Assembly (NCBI RefSeq): GCF_002973525.1
Contig: NZ_PVEN01000006.1
Coordinates: 248,001-312,000, forward strand
From: Paraburkholderia sp. BL21I4N1
GTDB lineage: Bacteria > Pseudomonadota > Gammaproteobacteria > Burkholderiales > Burkholderiaceae
DNA length: 64,000 nt
Reading direction: 5' to 3'
Below, piece by piece: positions 44,649 to 52,398 of this stretch. A program made the translations under genes and the position numbers. How positions within the stretch are numbered: position 1 is the stretch's first letter; each line of letters begins with the position of its first letter. Below the pieces are notes generated by a model that saw nothing but the letters and a program-made list of their open reading frames with translations, did no database searches and had not been told where the DNA came from.

Positions 44649-44769
44649 TGCCGCCCCGCACAGGGGCAACGCTAATAGACCACTAAGAATGCAAGGAAAG
44701 GCCAACCCCCAAAGAACACAGAAAAGAAGCGCCAGCACGCACCAAAACCTCTCTCACCAAGACAAAAAA

Positions 44770-45597
44770 ATGCACCCCACAAAACCTCTCTCAACGCTAC
44801 TACTAACACTATCAATCAGCGCAAACGCGCACCCAACCGACCAATACATTCAGTTAGAAAAAATCCAGAACACAAGAGACCTAGGTGGAATACAAACAAC
44901 CGACGGCAGTCAAATAACCCCTCACCGCCTCTACCGCAGCGGCAACCCTTCCAAAGCCTCCGCCCATGACATAAAAACCCTAAAATCAATGCACCTGGAC
45001 GTAATCCTGGACTTCCGCGCCACAAGCGAAAAGCAACCCACCGAAAAAGCCTTCGCAGAACAATTCCCCTGGCAATCCGACCCAGTCCTGGCCGGCAACC
45101 TGGCCCCCTCCGCCATCATCCCGCTACTCAAGCGCTCCACCCCTGAGCAAATGCACGACTTCATGCTCAACCTCTACCGCCAATTCCCAAGCAACTACCA
45201 ACCCCAATTCGCCCACTTCCTGAAACTGGCGGAAGACAACAAAACCATCCTCTACCACTGCACGGCAGGCAAAGACCGCACCGGCTTCGCCACAGTCCTT
45301 CTGCTATCGGCACTCGGCGTGGACCGCCCAACCACCATCGCCAATTACCTCGAATCAAACCGCTACAACGCAGCAAGCAACACCCAAGCCACCCAGCAAC
45401 TGCAAAAACTCGGCATCGCCCCCGACGTCGTCGCCCCGCTACTCACGGTCGACCCCGACTACATCGGCGCATCCATGCAAGTCATCGACCAGCAATACGG
45501 CGGCATGCAGCATTACCTCGTCGACGTGCTCCACATCAACGTCATGAAGATCCGCGCCAACTACCTCACGCCGCCCGCGCAATCCGTCACGAATTGA
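44770..45597 (+). CDS. Exported tyrosine-protein phosphatase (Y_phosphatase3-like)
   Basis: 275 residues. A signal peptide (STLLLTLSISANA) then NTRDLGGIQT, LYRSGNPSKAS, DVILDFRATSEK and the P-loop YHCTAGKDRTGFA (Cys-X5-Arg) show a secreted tyrosine/dual-specificity phosphatase. It interrupts the steroid genes and has no evident link to them. Its + strand sequence is G-poor and A/C-rich, most at the beginning and fading by about 45500, mirroring the skew of hsaF. Start at 44770; the ribosome site is weak. Confidence 0.85.
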   Translation: MHPTKPLSTLLLTLSISANAHPTDQYIQLEKIQNTRDLGGIQTTDGSQITPHRLYRSGNPSKASAHDIKTLKSMHLDVILDFRATSEKQPTEKAFAEQFPWQSDPVLAGNLAPSAIIPLLKRSTPEQMHDFMLNLYRQFPSNYQPQFAHFLKLAEDNKTILYHCTAGKDRTGFATVLLLSALGVDRPTTIANYLESNRYNAASNTQATQQLQKLGIAPDVVAPLLTVDPDYIGASMQVIDQQYGGMQHYLVDVLHINVMKIRANYLTPPAQSVTN

Positions 45598-45614
45598 ACC
45601 CGCAAAAGAAAGAA

Positions 45615-45632
45615 GGCGGTGCATGCACCGCC
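45615..45632 (-). terminator. Palindromic terminator between phosphatase and kshA
   Basis: GGCGGTGCATGCACCGCC is a perfect 18-base palindrome. On the minus strand it is followed by a T-rich tract (TTCTTTCTTTT), fitting termination of kshA transcripts; it may also work for the phosphatase gene. Confidence 0.7.
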
Positions 45633-45645
45633 CTCCGTTCAATCA

Positions 45646-46722
45646 TCAATCTTCAAAAACATGCCTCAATGGCGGCGGCACGCCGCCCTCGCGCACCTTG
45701 ATCTCCACGACCTTGCGCGCGATGCTCGAAGGACGCACATCCGCCGCATCCAGATAGAACTGCGAATACCAGTCGCGCATCTGATACAAGGGCCCATCGC
45801 CCTCGCACAACAACGGATTGTCGATCCGTGTCTTCGTGTCCCAGATCGCGACGTCCTCGTAAAACGCAGCCTGCGCCTGCTTCGCATAGGCACGCGCAAT
45901 CTCCATGTTCTGCTCGTCGGACAGACCCGGCACCTTCTTCACCATCACGCCATAACGCAGCTCGAAACTGTTCATGTCGATCGGCACGTGACAGTTCAGC
46001 AGAATCGAGTGAATCGGATGCCCGCCACTCTGCCCCGTCATTTCGGTGATGTGATAGGCGGGACCGAAATACGTCGACAATGCAATCAGTTCGTCGCCAC
46101 CAAGGCGCTCGCTGCGGCCCACCAGCAGTTGCGTCGCCTTGTGGCCTTCGAACAGGTTGGCGAAATAATCGACCGGCGCGCCATGCACGGTCGAAAAGTG
46201 CGCCATGTCGGAAATGTTATCGACCAACTCGCGACAGTTCGTGCCAATCTCCATGCGGTCCACCACCCACGCGGACCAGTCGTCGGAAAAGCACGCTTCA
46301 ATGCGCGGAATCGCCACGACCTGGTCCGGTGGATTGCCTTCCGGGTCGTGCCAGACGAACAGCAACTGGTTCTGCTCGCAGGTCTGCCAGGTGCCGATCT
46401 TCGCCTTCGGCGGAATCCGCTTGCAATACGGAATCGACTGGCAATTGCCGTCGCCGTCCCACTGCCAGCCGTGAAACGGACACACCAAGGTATCGCCGTC
46501 CACGCGGCCGGCACTCAGATCACCGCCCATGTGCGGGCAAAAACCGTCGACCACGTTGACGCGGCCCTGCGAATCCATGAACGCCGCGAGACGCCGGCCG
46601 AAAATGTTCAGCGTGTGCGGCTTGCCATCCTTGTAGTCGCTCGCGAGACCCAGGCAATGCCAGCCGCGCGCATAGCGCTGCACGAGCGGTTGCGCTTCGA
46701 TTTTGTAGGGACGTGCGGACAT
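45646..46722 (-). CDS. kshA: 3-ketosteroid-9-alpha-hydroxylase, Rieske oxygenase component
   Basis: 358 residues. Rieske cluster ligands Cys62-X-His64 (FCPHMGG) and Cys81-X2-His84 (CPFHGWQWDG), then the mononuclear iron site with NISDMAHFSTVH (His175, His180) and a later Asp in AIWDTKTR, as in KshA. With a reductase (KshB, absent here) it 9-hydroxylates 3-oxo-4-ene or 1,4-diene steroids, opening ring B. GGAGGAGATAACAG precedes the start at 46722. It is the last gene of the minus-strand steroid run, after MMPL. Confidence 0.88.
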   Translation of the reverse strand: MSARPYKIEAQPLVQRYARGWHCLGLASDYKDGKPHTLNIFGRRLAAFMDSQGRVNVVDGFCPHMGGDLSAGRVDGDTLVCPFHGWQWDGDGNCQSIPYCKRIPPKAKIGTWQTCEQNQLLFVWHDPEGNPPDQVVAIPRIEACFSDDWSAWVVDRMEIGTNCRELVDNISDMAHFSTVHGAPVDYFANLFEGHKATQLLVGRSERLGGDELIALSTYFGPAYHITEMTGQSGGHPIHSILLNCHVPIDMNSFELRYGVMVKKVPGLSDEQNMEIARAYAKQAQAAFYEDVAIWDTKTRIDNPLLCEGDGPLYQMRDWYSQFYLDAADVRPSSIARKVVEIKVREGGVPPPLRHVFED

Positions 46723-46865
46723 CTGTTATCTCCTCCGATGGAAAAGGCGGCGTCGCCAGTCCGCCGCCGTCATAGGTCTGTGTGGATCGCGCGCGAACCC
46801 GCGCGCTTACGCCTGACGATAGACGCCGCAATCGCTTCGTTCATCGTCTCGACGGACTAGGTATT

Positions 46866-49355
46866 TCAGCTAGCCGAGTTGCCCTGTTCCAGCGTTGCGT
46901 GCTCGGTCGCCTTGACGGATGCGGTGGCGATTCGCGCGCCATCGCCAGGCGATGCACCGGGTCGCACCACCCCACCCGCACGCCGCTCCGCACGTTCCAC
47001 GCCGAGCCAGGCCGCCAGCGCCGGCAGCAGAAACACCGCACCGAACAGATTGACGAGGAACATAAACGCGAGCAGCACGCCCATGTCCACCTGGAACTTC
47101 AGCGCGGAAAACGCCCACGTGCCCACGCCGATGAACATCGTCACCGCGGTGAACAGCGCAGCGGTGCCGCGTTGGCGCATTGCGGCCGCGAATGCATCCG
47201 GCAGGTTTGCGCCGTCACGCACCTCATGCTGCAAACGTTCGTAAAGGTAAATGCCGTAATCGACGCCCACACCGACGCCCAACGTAATCACCGGCAACGT
47301 GGCGACCTTCAGACCGATGCCAAGCCAGGCCATCACCGCGTTGCACAGAATCGACACCACCGTCAGCGGCACCACGATGCACAACACCGCGCGCCACGAG
47401 CGGAACGTTACGACGCACAGCAACGCGATCGCGCCGAAAATCGACAACAGCATCGCCACTTCGGCATCGGCCACCGCCTCGTTGGTTGCCGCCATGACGC
47501 CGACGTTGCCGCCGCCGAGCCGGAACGCCACGTTCGGCGTGTGGTCCTCCGCGGCCAGCCGCTTGATCTCATCGACAATGTGCGCGATCGTTTTGCCCTC
47601 GTGATTCGTGGTGTAAATCAACACCTGGATCACCTGGCAGTTTTCGGTATTCATACCGTTGTCGGGATCGAATGCGTTGGCGCCCTGGGTCAGGCCGTCG
47701 CTCGAACGCGGCAACGCGCCCCAGCGCGGATTGCCTTCGTTGAACGCGGCAATCGAAATCTTCGCCAGCGAGGGCACGCTCACCACCGATTGCACGCCCG
47801 CCACGCCCCGCATCTCCATTTCGAAACGTTCGATCGCGCTCATCACCGGATAGTGCAGACAGGCATCGTCGAACCCGCTCGTCTCGACGAATACCGACAG
47901 CGCGTCGACGCCGATGTCGTATTGGCTCGTGATCCGCGCGTTGTCGAGGTTGTAGCGCGAGTTGGCGCGCAATTCCGGCGCGCCGGAGCCGATATCCCCA
48001 ATCTGCAGATCGCGCGACGCTTTCGCGCCGAAGCCGAGCAGCACCAGCGCGACGACGAACACGCCAAGCGCCGGCGCCGGCCGCGCAAACACCGCGAAAC
48101 GCGTCCACAGACGGCTGCCGCCAGCCGCCGCGCGGGCCTGCGCACGCGTCAAGGTCGTTTTCTCGAGCCGCGTGTAAGACAGCAAAATTGGCAGAAACAC
48201 CTTGTTGGTGATAATCATCAACAGCACGCCGAGGCACGCCGTCACGCCCAGTTCGCGCACGATCTCGATCTGGATGCGCATGATCACCATGAAGCCCAGC
48301 GCATTGGTCAGCAACGCGACGGTGCCCGGCACGAACAGCTTGCGAAACGCGTCGCGCGCGGCATCCACGGGCGGCATGCCGGTCACCAGCGCCTGTTTCC
48401 ACGCATTCGTCATCTGCACGGCGTGCGAGACGCCGATCGAAAAGATCAGGAACGGGACGAGGATCGACATCGGGTCGATGCCGAGTCCAAGCACCGGCAG
48501 CGCACCGAGCAACCACACCACCGGCAACAATGCGACGAACAACGCGAGCGCGGTCGTCTTCGGCGAGCGCGTGTAAAGCAGCAGCAACCCGGCGGTAATC
48601 ACGAACGCCAGCGCGAAAAAGCCGATCACGCCGCTGATACCCGACTCGACATCGCCGACGAGTTTCGCAAAGCCGATAATGTCGACCTCGACGTCCTGAT
48701 TCGAATAGCGCGCGCGAATCTGCTCGAGTTGCCGCGCTACCGCGCCGTAGTCGAGATGCTTGCCGGTGGTCGGATCGGTCTCGCGCAATTCCGCGCGGAT
48801 CAGCGCGGAATGCAGATCGTTGCCGACCAGCCGCCCAATCTGTCCCGAACGCGCGACGTTGCGGCGTACGGTGGCGAGATCGTTCGGATTGGCGCTGCTG
48901 AACTGGCCGGGCACCACCACGTCGCCGCGAAAACCGGCTTCAGTGACCTCTGTATAACGCACGTTCGGCGTGAACAGCGAGAACACTCGCGAACGATTCA
49001 CGCCGGGAATGAAGAACACGTCGTCGGTCGCGTGGCGCAGGTCGTCCATGAACGCCTGGTTGTAGATATCGCCATGCCCCTTCCAGCGCAGGCTCACGAG
49101 TATCGTGTTGGCGCCGGGAAAGGCGCTCGCGTAGCGATTGAACACCTGCATATACGGGTGTTGCATCGGGATCATCTTGTTGAAACCGGGATCGAGCCGC
49201 AAACGCGTCGCGGAACAACCCAGCGCGACGGTCAGCGCGAGGCATAGCGTCAACAGAATGCGTCGGTGACGCATGATCGCGTCGGCGCAACGCTCGACGA
49301 AGCGTGACAGGCGCGACGGCGCGCGGGGCGAAGAAGGACGGGACGGAGCGTTCAT
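46866..49355 (-). CDS. MMPL/RND-type transporter
   Basis: 829 residues with twelve helices in two sets. After a first helix come a large periplasmic loop (FNKMIPMQHPYMQVF, TEAGFRGDVVVPG), then LAFVITAGLLLLYTRS, PMSILVPFLIFSIGVSHAVQMTNAW and similar in the second half (GVGVGVDYGIYLYERLQHE). These are MMPL/HpnN-like families that move hydrophobic lipids across the inner membrane. Here it is probably steroid- or steroid-CoA-related export or uptake with the YCF48-like protein next to it. GTG 49367 is an alternative start. Confidence 0.9.
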   Translation of the reverse strand: MNAPSRPSSPRAPSRLSRFVERCADAIMRHRRILLTLCLALTVALGCSATRLRLDPGFNKMIPMQHPYMQVFNRYASAFPGANTILVSLRWKGHGDIYNQAFMDDLRHATDDVFFIPGVNRSRVFSLFTPNVRYTEVTEAGFRGDVVVPGQFSSANPNDLATVRRNVARSGQIGRLVGNDLHSALIRAELRETDPTTGKHLDYGAVARQLEQIRARYSNQDVEVDIIGFAKLVGDVESGISGVIGFFALAFVITAGLLLLYTRSPKTTALALFVALLPVVWLLGALPVLGLGIDPMSILVPFLIFSIGVSHAVQMTNAWKQALVTGMPPVDAARDAFRKLFVPGTVALLTNALGFMVIMRIQIEIVRELGVTACLGVLLMIITNKVFLPILLSYTRLEKTTLTRAQARAAAGGSRLWTRFAVFARPAPALGVFVVALVLLGFGAKASRDLQIGDIGSGAPELRANSRYNLDNARITSQYDIGVDALSVFVETSGFDDACLHYPVMSAIERFEMEMRGVAGVQSVVSVPSLAKISIAAFNEGNPRWGALPRSSDGLTQGANAFDPDNGMNTENCQVIQVLIYTTNHEGKTIAHIVDEIKRLAAEDHTPNVAFRLGGGNVGVMAATNEAVADAEVAMLLSIFGAIALLCVVTFRSWRAVLCIVVPLTVVSILCNAVMAWLGIGLKVATLPVITLGVGVGVDYGIYLYERLQHEVRDGANLPDAFAAAMRQRGTAALFTAVTMFIGVGTWAFSALKFQVDMGVLLAFMFLVNLFGAVFLLPALAAWLGVERAERRAGGVVRPGASPGDGARIATASVKATEHATLEQGNSAS

Positions 49356-49463
49356 GAGGCTTCTCACGGCAAGGCAACGGAATGCCCCGCGAACGCGGCC
49401 GAGGGACGGCGGGCGAACGCGCGGCGAAAGATCGTCTGGCGACTGGCTAGCTGGGCTGCGGGA

Positions 49464-50489
49464 TCAGGAAGACGGCGCGCTGGCCGCTGCGTTGGCCGCA
49501 CGCGGCGGAGACACCGGCGGTGACTTCGGCAACGTCGGCAACACCGGCAGCAGCGACACACCCGCTTCGCCCCCCAGCGCCAACTCGCCATGCCCCACGT
49601 CCACCACAGCGGCGAGACTCTGCACGCCGCCGACCTTGCGCACCGCGTAGGTCAGACCGTTGTCGCGCGACGTGACGATCGCGCCGCCTTGCCCCACCAG
49701 CACCAGTTCGCCGTCGGCCAGTTGCACCGCGCCGAAATACGAGGTGCCCACGCGGCTATCCTCATGCGTCCACGTCTCGCCTTGATTGGTGCTGCGCAGC
49801 ACGTTGCCGCGCATACCGTAAGCGAGCCAGTCGCCGTCGGCCAGTTTCAGCACACCGAACAGCGAGCCCTGATACGGCACTGGCCGCTTTTCCCAGCTCG
49901 CGCCGTGATCGGTGGAGCGCAGCAACGTGCCGGTTTCGCCAGCGATGATCAGGTTGCCGTCAGCGTCGCCCGCAATTGCGTTCAGATGACGGTCGTCGGC
50001 GGGCGTTTTTTGCTGGGCCCAGGTTGCGCCCGCATCGTGCGAGACGAATAGCTGACCGAAGCTGCCGGTCACGAACACGAGACCGTCCGCGTTGCCCCAC
50101 ACCGACAGCAACGGGTCCGAATGCCTGCGGTCGAAATGCACCTCGCTCCAGTGTGTGCCGCCGTCGACGCTGCGCAGAATCCAGCCGTCGTGGCCAACCG
50201 CAATGCCGATTTGCGGCGAAATGAAGAACACCTGGGTCAGCGCTGACGCTTCATCGGTGGCGACCGTGGCTTGCCGCCACGATGCGCCGCGGTCGTCGCT
50301 AATCAGGATCACGCCGCGCTCGCCGACCGCGACGAGTCGCGTGCCGGCCTTTGCGAGTCCGTTGATCTGCAGCCGGTCGGCCTGAAGAGTCGTCGCCGCG
50401 AACGCCGGTAGCGGACGCGGCGAGAACGCGAACAGCGCCGCGCCGAGCACGGCCGCCGACAGCAGCAAGCCGGGTAATGTCGTTTTCAT
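49464..50489 (-). CDS. YCF48-like (photosystem II stability-type) beta-propeller protein
   Basis: 341 residues with a signal peptide and six or more BNR-like repeats: GVILISDDRGASWRQA, GWILRSVDGGTHWSEV, QLFVSHDAGATWAQQ, TLLRSTDHGASWEKR and NVLRSTNQGETWTHE. The Asp-box pattern predicts a seven-bladed propeller in the periplasm. It lies between the tandem hairpin repeats and the MMPL gene, with which it is often associated in steroid and hydrocarbon clusters. Function unclear. Confidence 0.88.
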   Translation of the reverse strand: MKTTLPGLLLSAAVLGAALFAFSPRPLPAFAATTLQADRLQINGLAKAGTRLVAVGERGVILISDDRGASWRQATVATDEASALTQVFFISPQIGIAVGHDGWILRSVDGGTHWSEVHFDRRHSDPLLSVWGNADGLVFVTGSFGQLFVSHDAGATWAQQKTPADDRHLNAIAGDADGNLIIAGETGTLLRSTDHGASWEKRPVPYQGSLFGVLKLADGDWLAYGMRGNVLRSTNQGETWTHEDSRVGTSYFGAVQLADGELVLVGQGGAIVTSRDNGLTYAVRKVGGVQSLAAVVDVGHGELALGGEAGVSLLPVLPTLPKSPPVSPPRAANAAASAPSS

Positions 50490-50500
50490 GTTGTCTCCTG

Positions 50501-50650
50501 TCGATCAGAGTTGGCGCTTTAGCGCCTTACTCTGATCCCATGCAAGGCTGTCGACCAGAGTTGGCGCTTTAGCGACTTACTCTGGTCCCATGCAAGGCTG
50601 TCGATCAGAGTTGGCGCTTCAGCGCCATACTCCAATCCCATGCCAGACTC
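50501..50650 (-). repeat. Three tandem 50-base hairpin repeats in the YCF48 gene leader
   Basis: Units 50501-50550, 50551-50600 and 50601-50650. Each holds arms GATCAGAG/CTCTGATC (GACCAGAG/CTCTGGTC in unit 2) around an inner GGCGC/GCGCC stem, then CCCATGCAAG. T50505-A50535 in unit 1 is replaced by C50555-G50585 in unit 2, a compensatory change. On the minus strand the array ends just before the ribosome site of the YCF48-like gene. A related copy precedes frc. Confidence 0.9.
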
Positions 50651-50661
50651 CGATCCGCGAT

Positions 50662-51867
50662 CTACGCCGCTGCTTCGAAGAGTGCCGCCGCCCCCATACC
50701 GCCGCCGATGCACATCGTCACGACGACGTACCGCACACCGCGCCGCCGCGCTTCGAACAAACCGTGCATCGTCATGCGCGTGCCCGACATCCCGAACGGA
50801 TGCCCCACCGCAATCGCGCCGCCGTTCACATTCAGACGGTCCTGCGCAATGCCCAGTCGATCGCGGCAATAGATCACCTGGCACGCGAACGCCTCGTTCA
50901 TTTCCCACAGACCGATGTCGTTCACCGTCAGCCGATGCCGCGCCAACAGCTTCGGTACCGCGAGCGCCGGGCCGATGCCCATCTCGTCCGCGTCGCAACC
51001 GGCCACCGCGAGACCGCGAAAAGTGCCAAGCGGCGCCAGACCGCGCTGCTTCGCCTGTGCCGCGCTCATCACGACGACAGCCGCCGCACCGTCGGACAAT
51101 TGCGACGCGTTGCCCGCCGTGACGAACTCGCCTTGCGCGACCGCTTCGCCGCCGCTCCAGACCGGCTTCAACGCGGCCAGACTCGCGGCCGTGGTGTCGG
51201 CGCGGTTGCATTCGTCGCGTGTGGCACGCACGTTTTCGCTGCCCGTCTGCTTGCCTTCTTTATCGAACAGCGCACGTTGCACGTCGAGCGGCACGATTTC
51301 CTCGTCGAAGCGCCCCGCCGCTTGTGCGGCTGCCGTGCGCCGCTGGCTCGTCAACGCATACTCGTCCTGCGCCTCACGCGTAATACCGTAGCGGCGCGAG
51401 ACGACCTCGGCCGTTTCGATCATCGCCATATACGCGGCGGGCTGATTCGCAAGCACCGCCCCGGAACGCGCGCGATACGCGTTCTTGTACTTGTTCTGCG
51501 TGAGCGTGATCGATTCGACGCCGCCCGCCACCACGACCCGCGCATCGCCGCACAGAATGCTTTGCGCGGCGCTCGCAATCGTCATCAGACCGGACGAGCA
51601 CATACGGTCCATCGCCATGCCCGGCACCGACGACGGCAATCCCGCCGCCGCGGCGGAGAGCCGGCCAATGTTGTAACCCTGGGTGCCCTGCTGCGCGGCG
51701 CAGCCCATCAGCACGTCGTCGATTTCGGCGCCGTCGAGCTGCGCGCGCTCCAGTGCCGCACGCACCACATGGCCGCCTAACGCGGGCGCTTCGGTATCGT
51801 TGAACACGCCGCGATACGCCTTGCCGATCGGTGTGCGTGCAACCGATACGATGACCGCTTCGTTCAT
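50662..51867 (-). CDS. Thiolase (acetyl-CoA acyltransferase)
   Basis: 401 residues. Catalytic Cys in DRMCSSGLMT, His in GHPFGMSGTR, second Cys in MCIGGGMG, and NEAFACQ. Normal length and order of the thiolase family. It cleaves a 3-oxoacyl-CoA during steroid ring or side-chain beta-oxidation. It is not the FadA6-like gene (56613), so it may serve another step. The start follows AGAGGAAGTAGCTC. First gene downstream of MaoC in the steroid run. Confidence 0.92.
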   Translation of the reverse strand: MNEAVIVSVARTPIGKAYRGVFNDTEAPALGGHVVRAALERAQLDGAEIDDVLMGCAAQQGTQGYNIGRLSAAAAGLPSSVPGMAMDRMCSSGLMTIASAAQSILCGDARVVVAGGVESITLTQNKYKNAYRARSGAVLANQPAAYMAMIETAEVVSRRYGITREAQDEYALTSQRRTAAAQAAGRFDEEIVPLDVQRALFDKEGKQTGSENVRATRDECNRADTTAASLAALKPVWSGGEAVAQGEFVTAGNASQLSDGAAAVVVMSAAQAKQRGLAPLGTFRGLAVAGCDADEMGIGPALAVPKLLARHRLTVNDIGLWEMNEAFACQVIYCRDRLGIAQDRLNVNGGAIAVGHPFGMSGTRMTMHGLFEARRRGVRYVVVTMCIGGGMGAAALFEAAA

Positions 51868-51904
51868 GAGCTACTTCCTCTACGGGTTCTACTGCTACGA
51901 ATGA

Positions 51905-52387
51905 CTACAGGTAGTAACGGCTGATGGTGTCGGCCACGCAGCCGGGTTTGGGCTCGCCGTCAATTTCCACGGTGACGCGAATCCATGCCTGCACGCCGCC
52001 CTCGAACGTTTCGGCGCGCAGCAACTGGCCGACGCCGCGAATCCGCGCGCCGACGCGTACCGGCGCGGGGAAACGGATCTTGTCGCAACCGTAGTTGACG
52101 CCGAGCCGCGCACCGTCTATGCGCACGATCTGCGGCAAAAAGAAATTGACCAGCGAGAGCGTGAGGAAGCCGTGCGCGATACACGCACCGAACGGACCGT
52201 GCCGCGCGCGTTCGGCATCGACATGAACCCATTGATGATCGAGCGTCGCGTCGGCAAAACGGTCGATCCGCGATTGATCGACCTGTAGCCACGCGCTTTC
52301 GCCCAGCGTTTGCCCCGCCGCCGCGATCAGCTCACCGGGGTGCGCGAACACGCGCGCGGGTTGCAGGTCGCCGTCGATCTCAGCCAT
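51905..52387 (-). CDS. MaoC-like acyl-CoA hydratase
   Basis: 160 residues of MaoC/hot-dog fold. FADATLDHQWVHVD gives the Asp/His pair expected in R-specific hydratases and CIAHGFLTLSLV the second family block. It hydrates an enoyl-CoA in the steroid pathway. The ATG at 52387 has GGAG six bases before; an earlier ATG at 52399 overlaps the preceding stop. Confidence 0.88.
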   Translation of the reverse strand: MAEIDGDLQPARVFAHPGELIAAAGQTLGESAWLQVDQSRIDRFADATLDHQWVHVDAERARHGPFGACIAHGFLTLSLVNFFLPQIVRIDGARLGVNYGCDKIRFPAPVRVGARIRGVGQLLRAETFEGGVQAWIRVTVEIDGEPKPGCVADTISRYYL

Positions 52388-52398
52388 GACGCGCTCCA

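Larger units (their letters stand above)
44142..44737. repeat. Long imperfect inverted repeat (arms about 240-260 bases, about 75-base centre)
   Basis: Left arm about 44142-44406, right arm about 44480-44737. Read in reverse complement the arms match over nearly their whole length with about 15-20 differences, for example GGTCTATTAGCGTTGCCCCT and CCGTTTGTGACACAGCAGTC both appear in left and inverted right arms. Each arm also holds a 34-base perfect palindrome. No transposase, so this is an intergenic repeat element; I recall similar sequences in many Paraburkholderia intergenic regions. Confidence 0.9.
44127..44769. other. Intergenic region filled by the inverted-repeat element
   Basis: 643 bases between hsaF and the phosphatase gene. 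Almost all of it is the inverted repeat at 44142-44737; no independent gene is credible here. Frames starting MPRQREVGAAPHRG on both sides arise from the repeat. Confidence 0.7.

Noticed and set aside
44142..44737. Insertion sequence
   Set aside because: No transposase frame and no target duplication; arms are far longer than IS terminal repeats relative to the small centre.
44626..44769. N-terminal extension of the phosphatase frame
   Set aside because: Encoded by the repeat arm (same peptide as the antisense hsaF frame); the signal peptide begins at the ATG at 44770.
46782..49247. 821-residue + strand frame antisense to MMPL
   Set aside because: Same reason: His/Arg/Gln-rich shadow opposite a real membrane transporter.
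50501..50650. Short CRISPR array
   Set aside because: Three direct 50-base units abut without spacers, contain nested stems and no cas gene is near.
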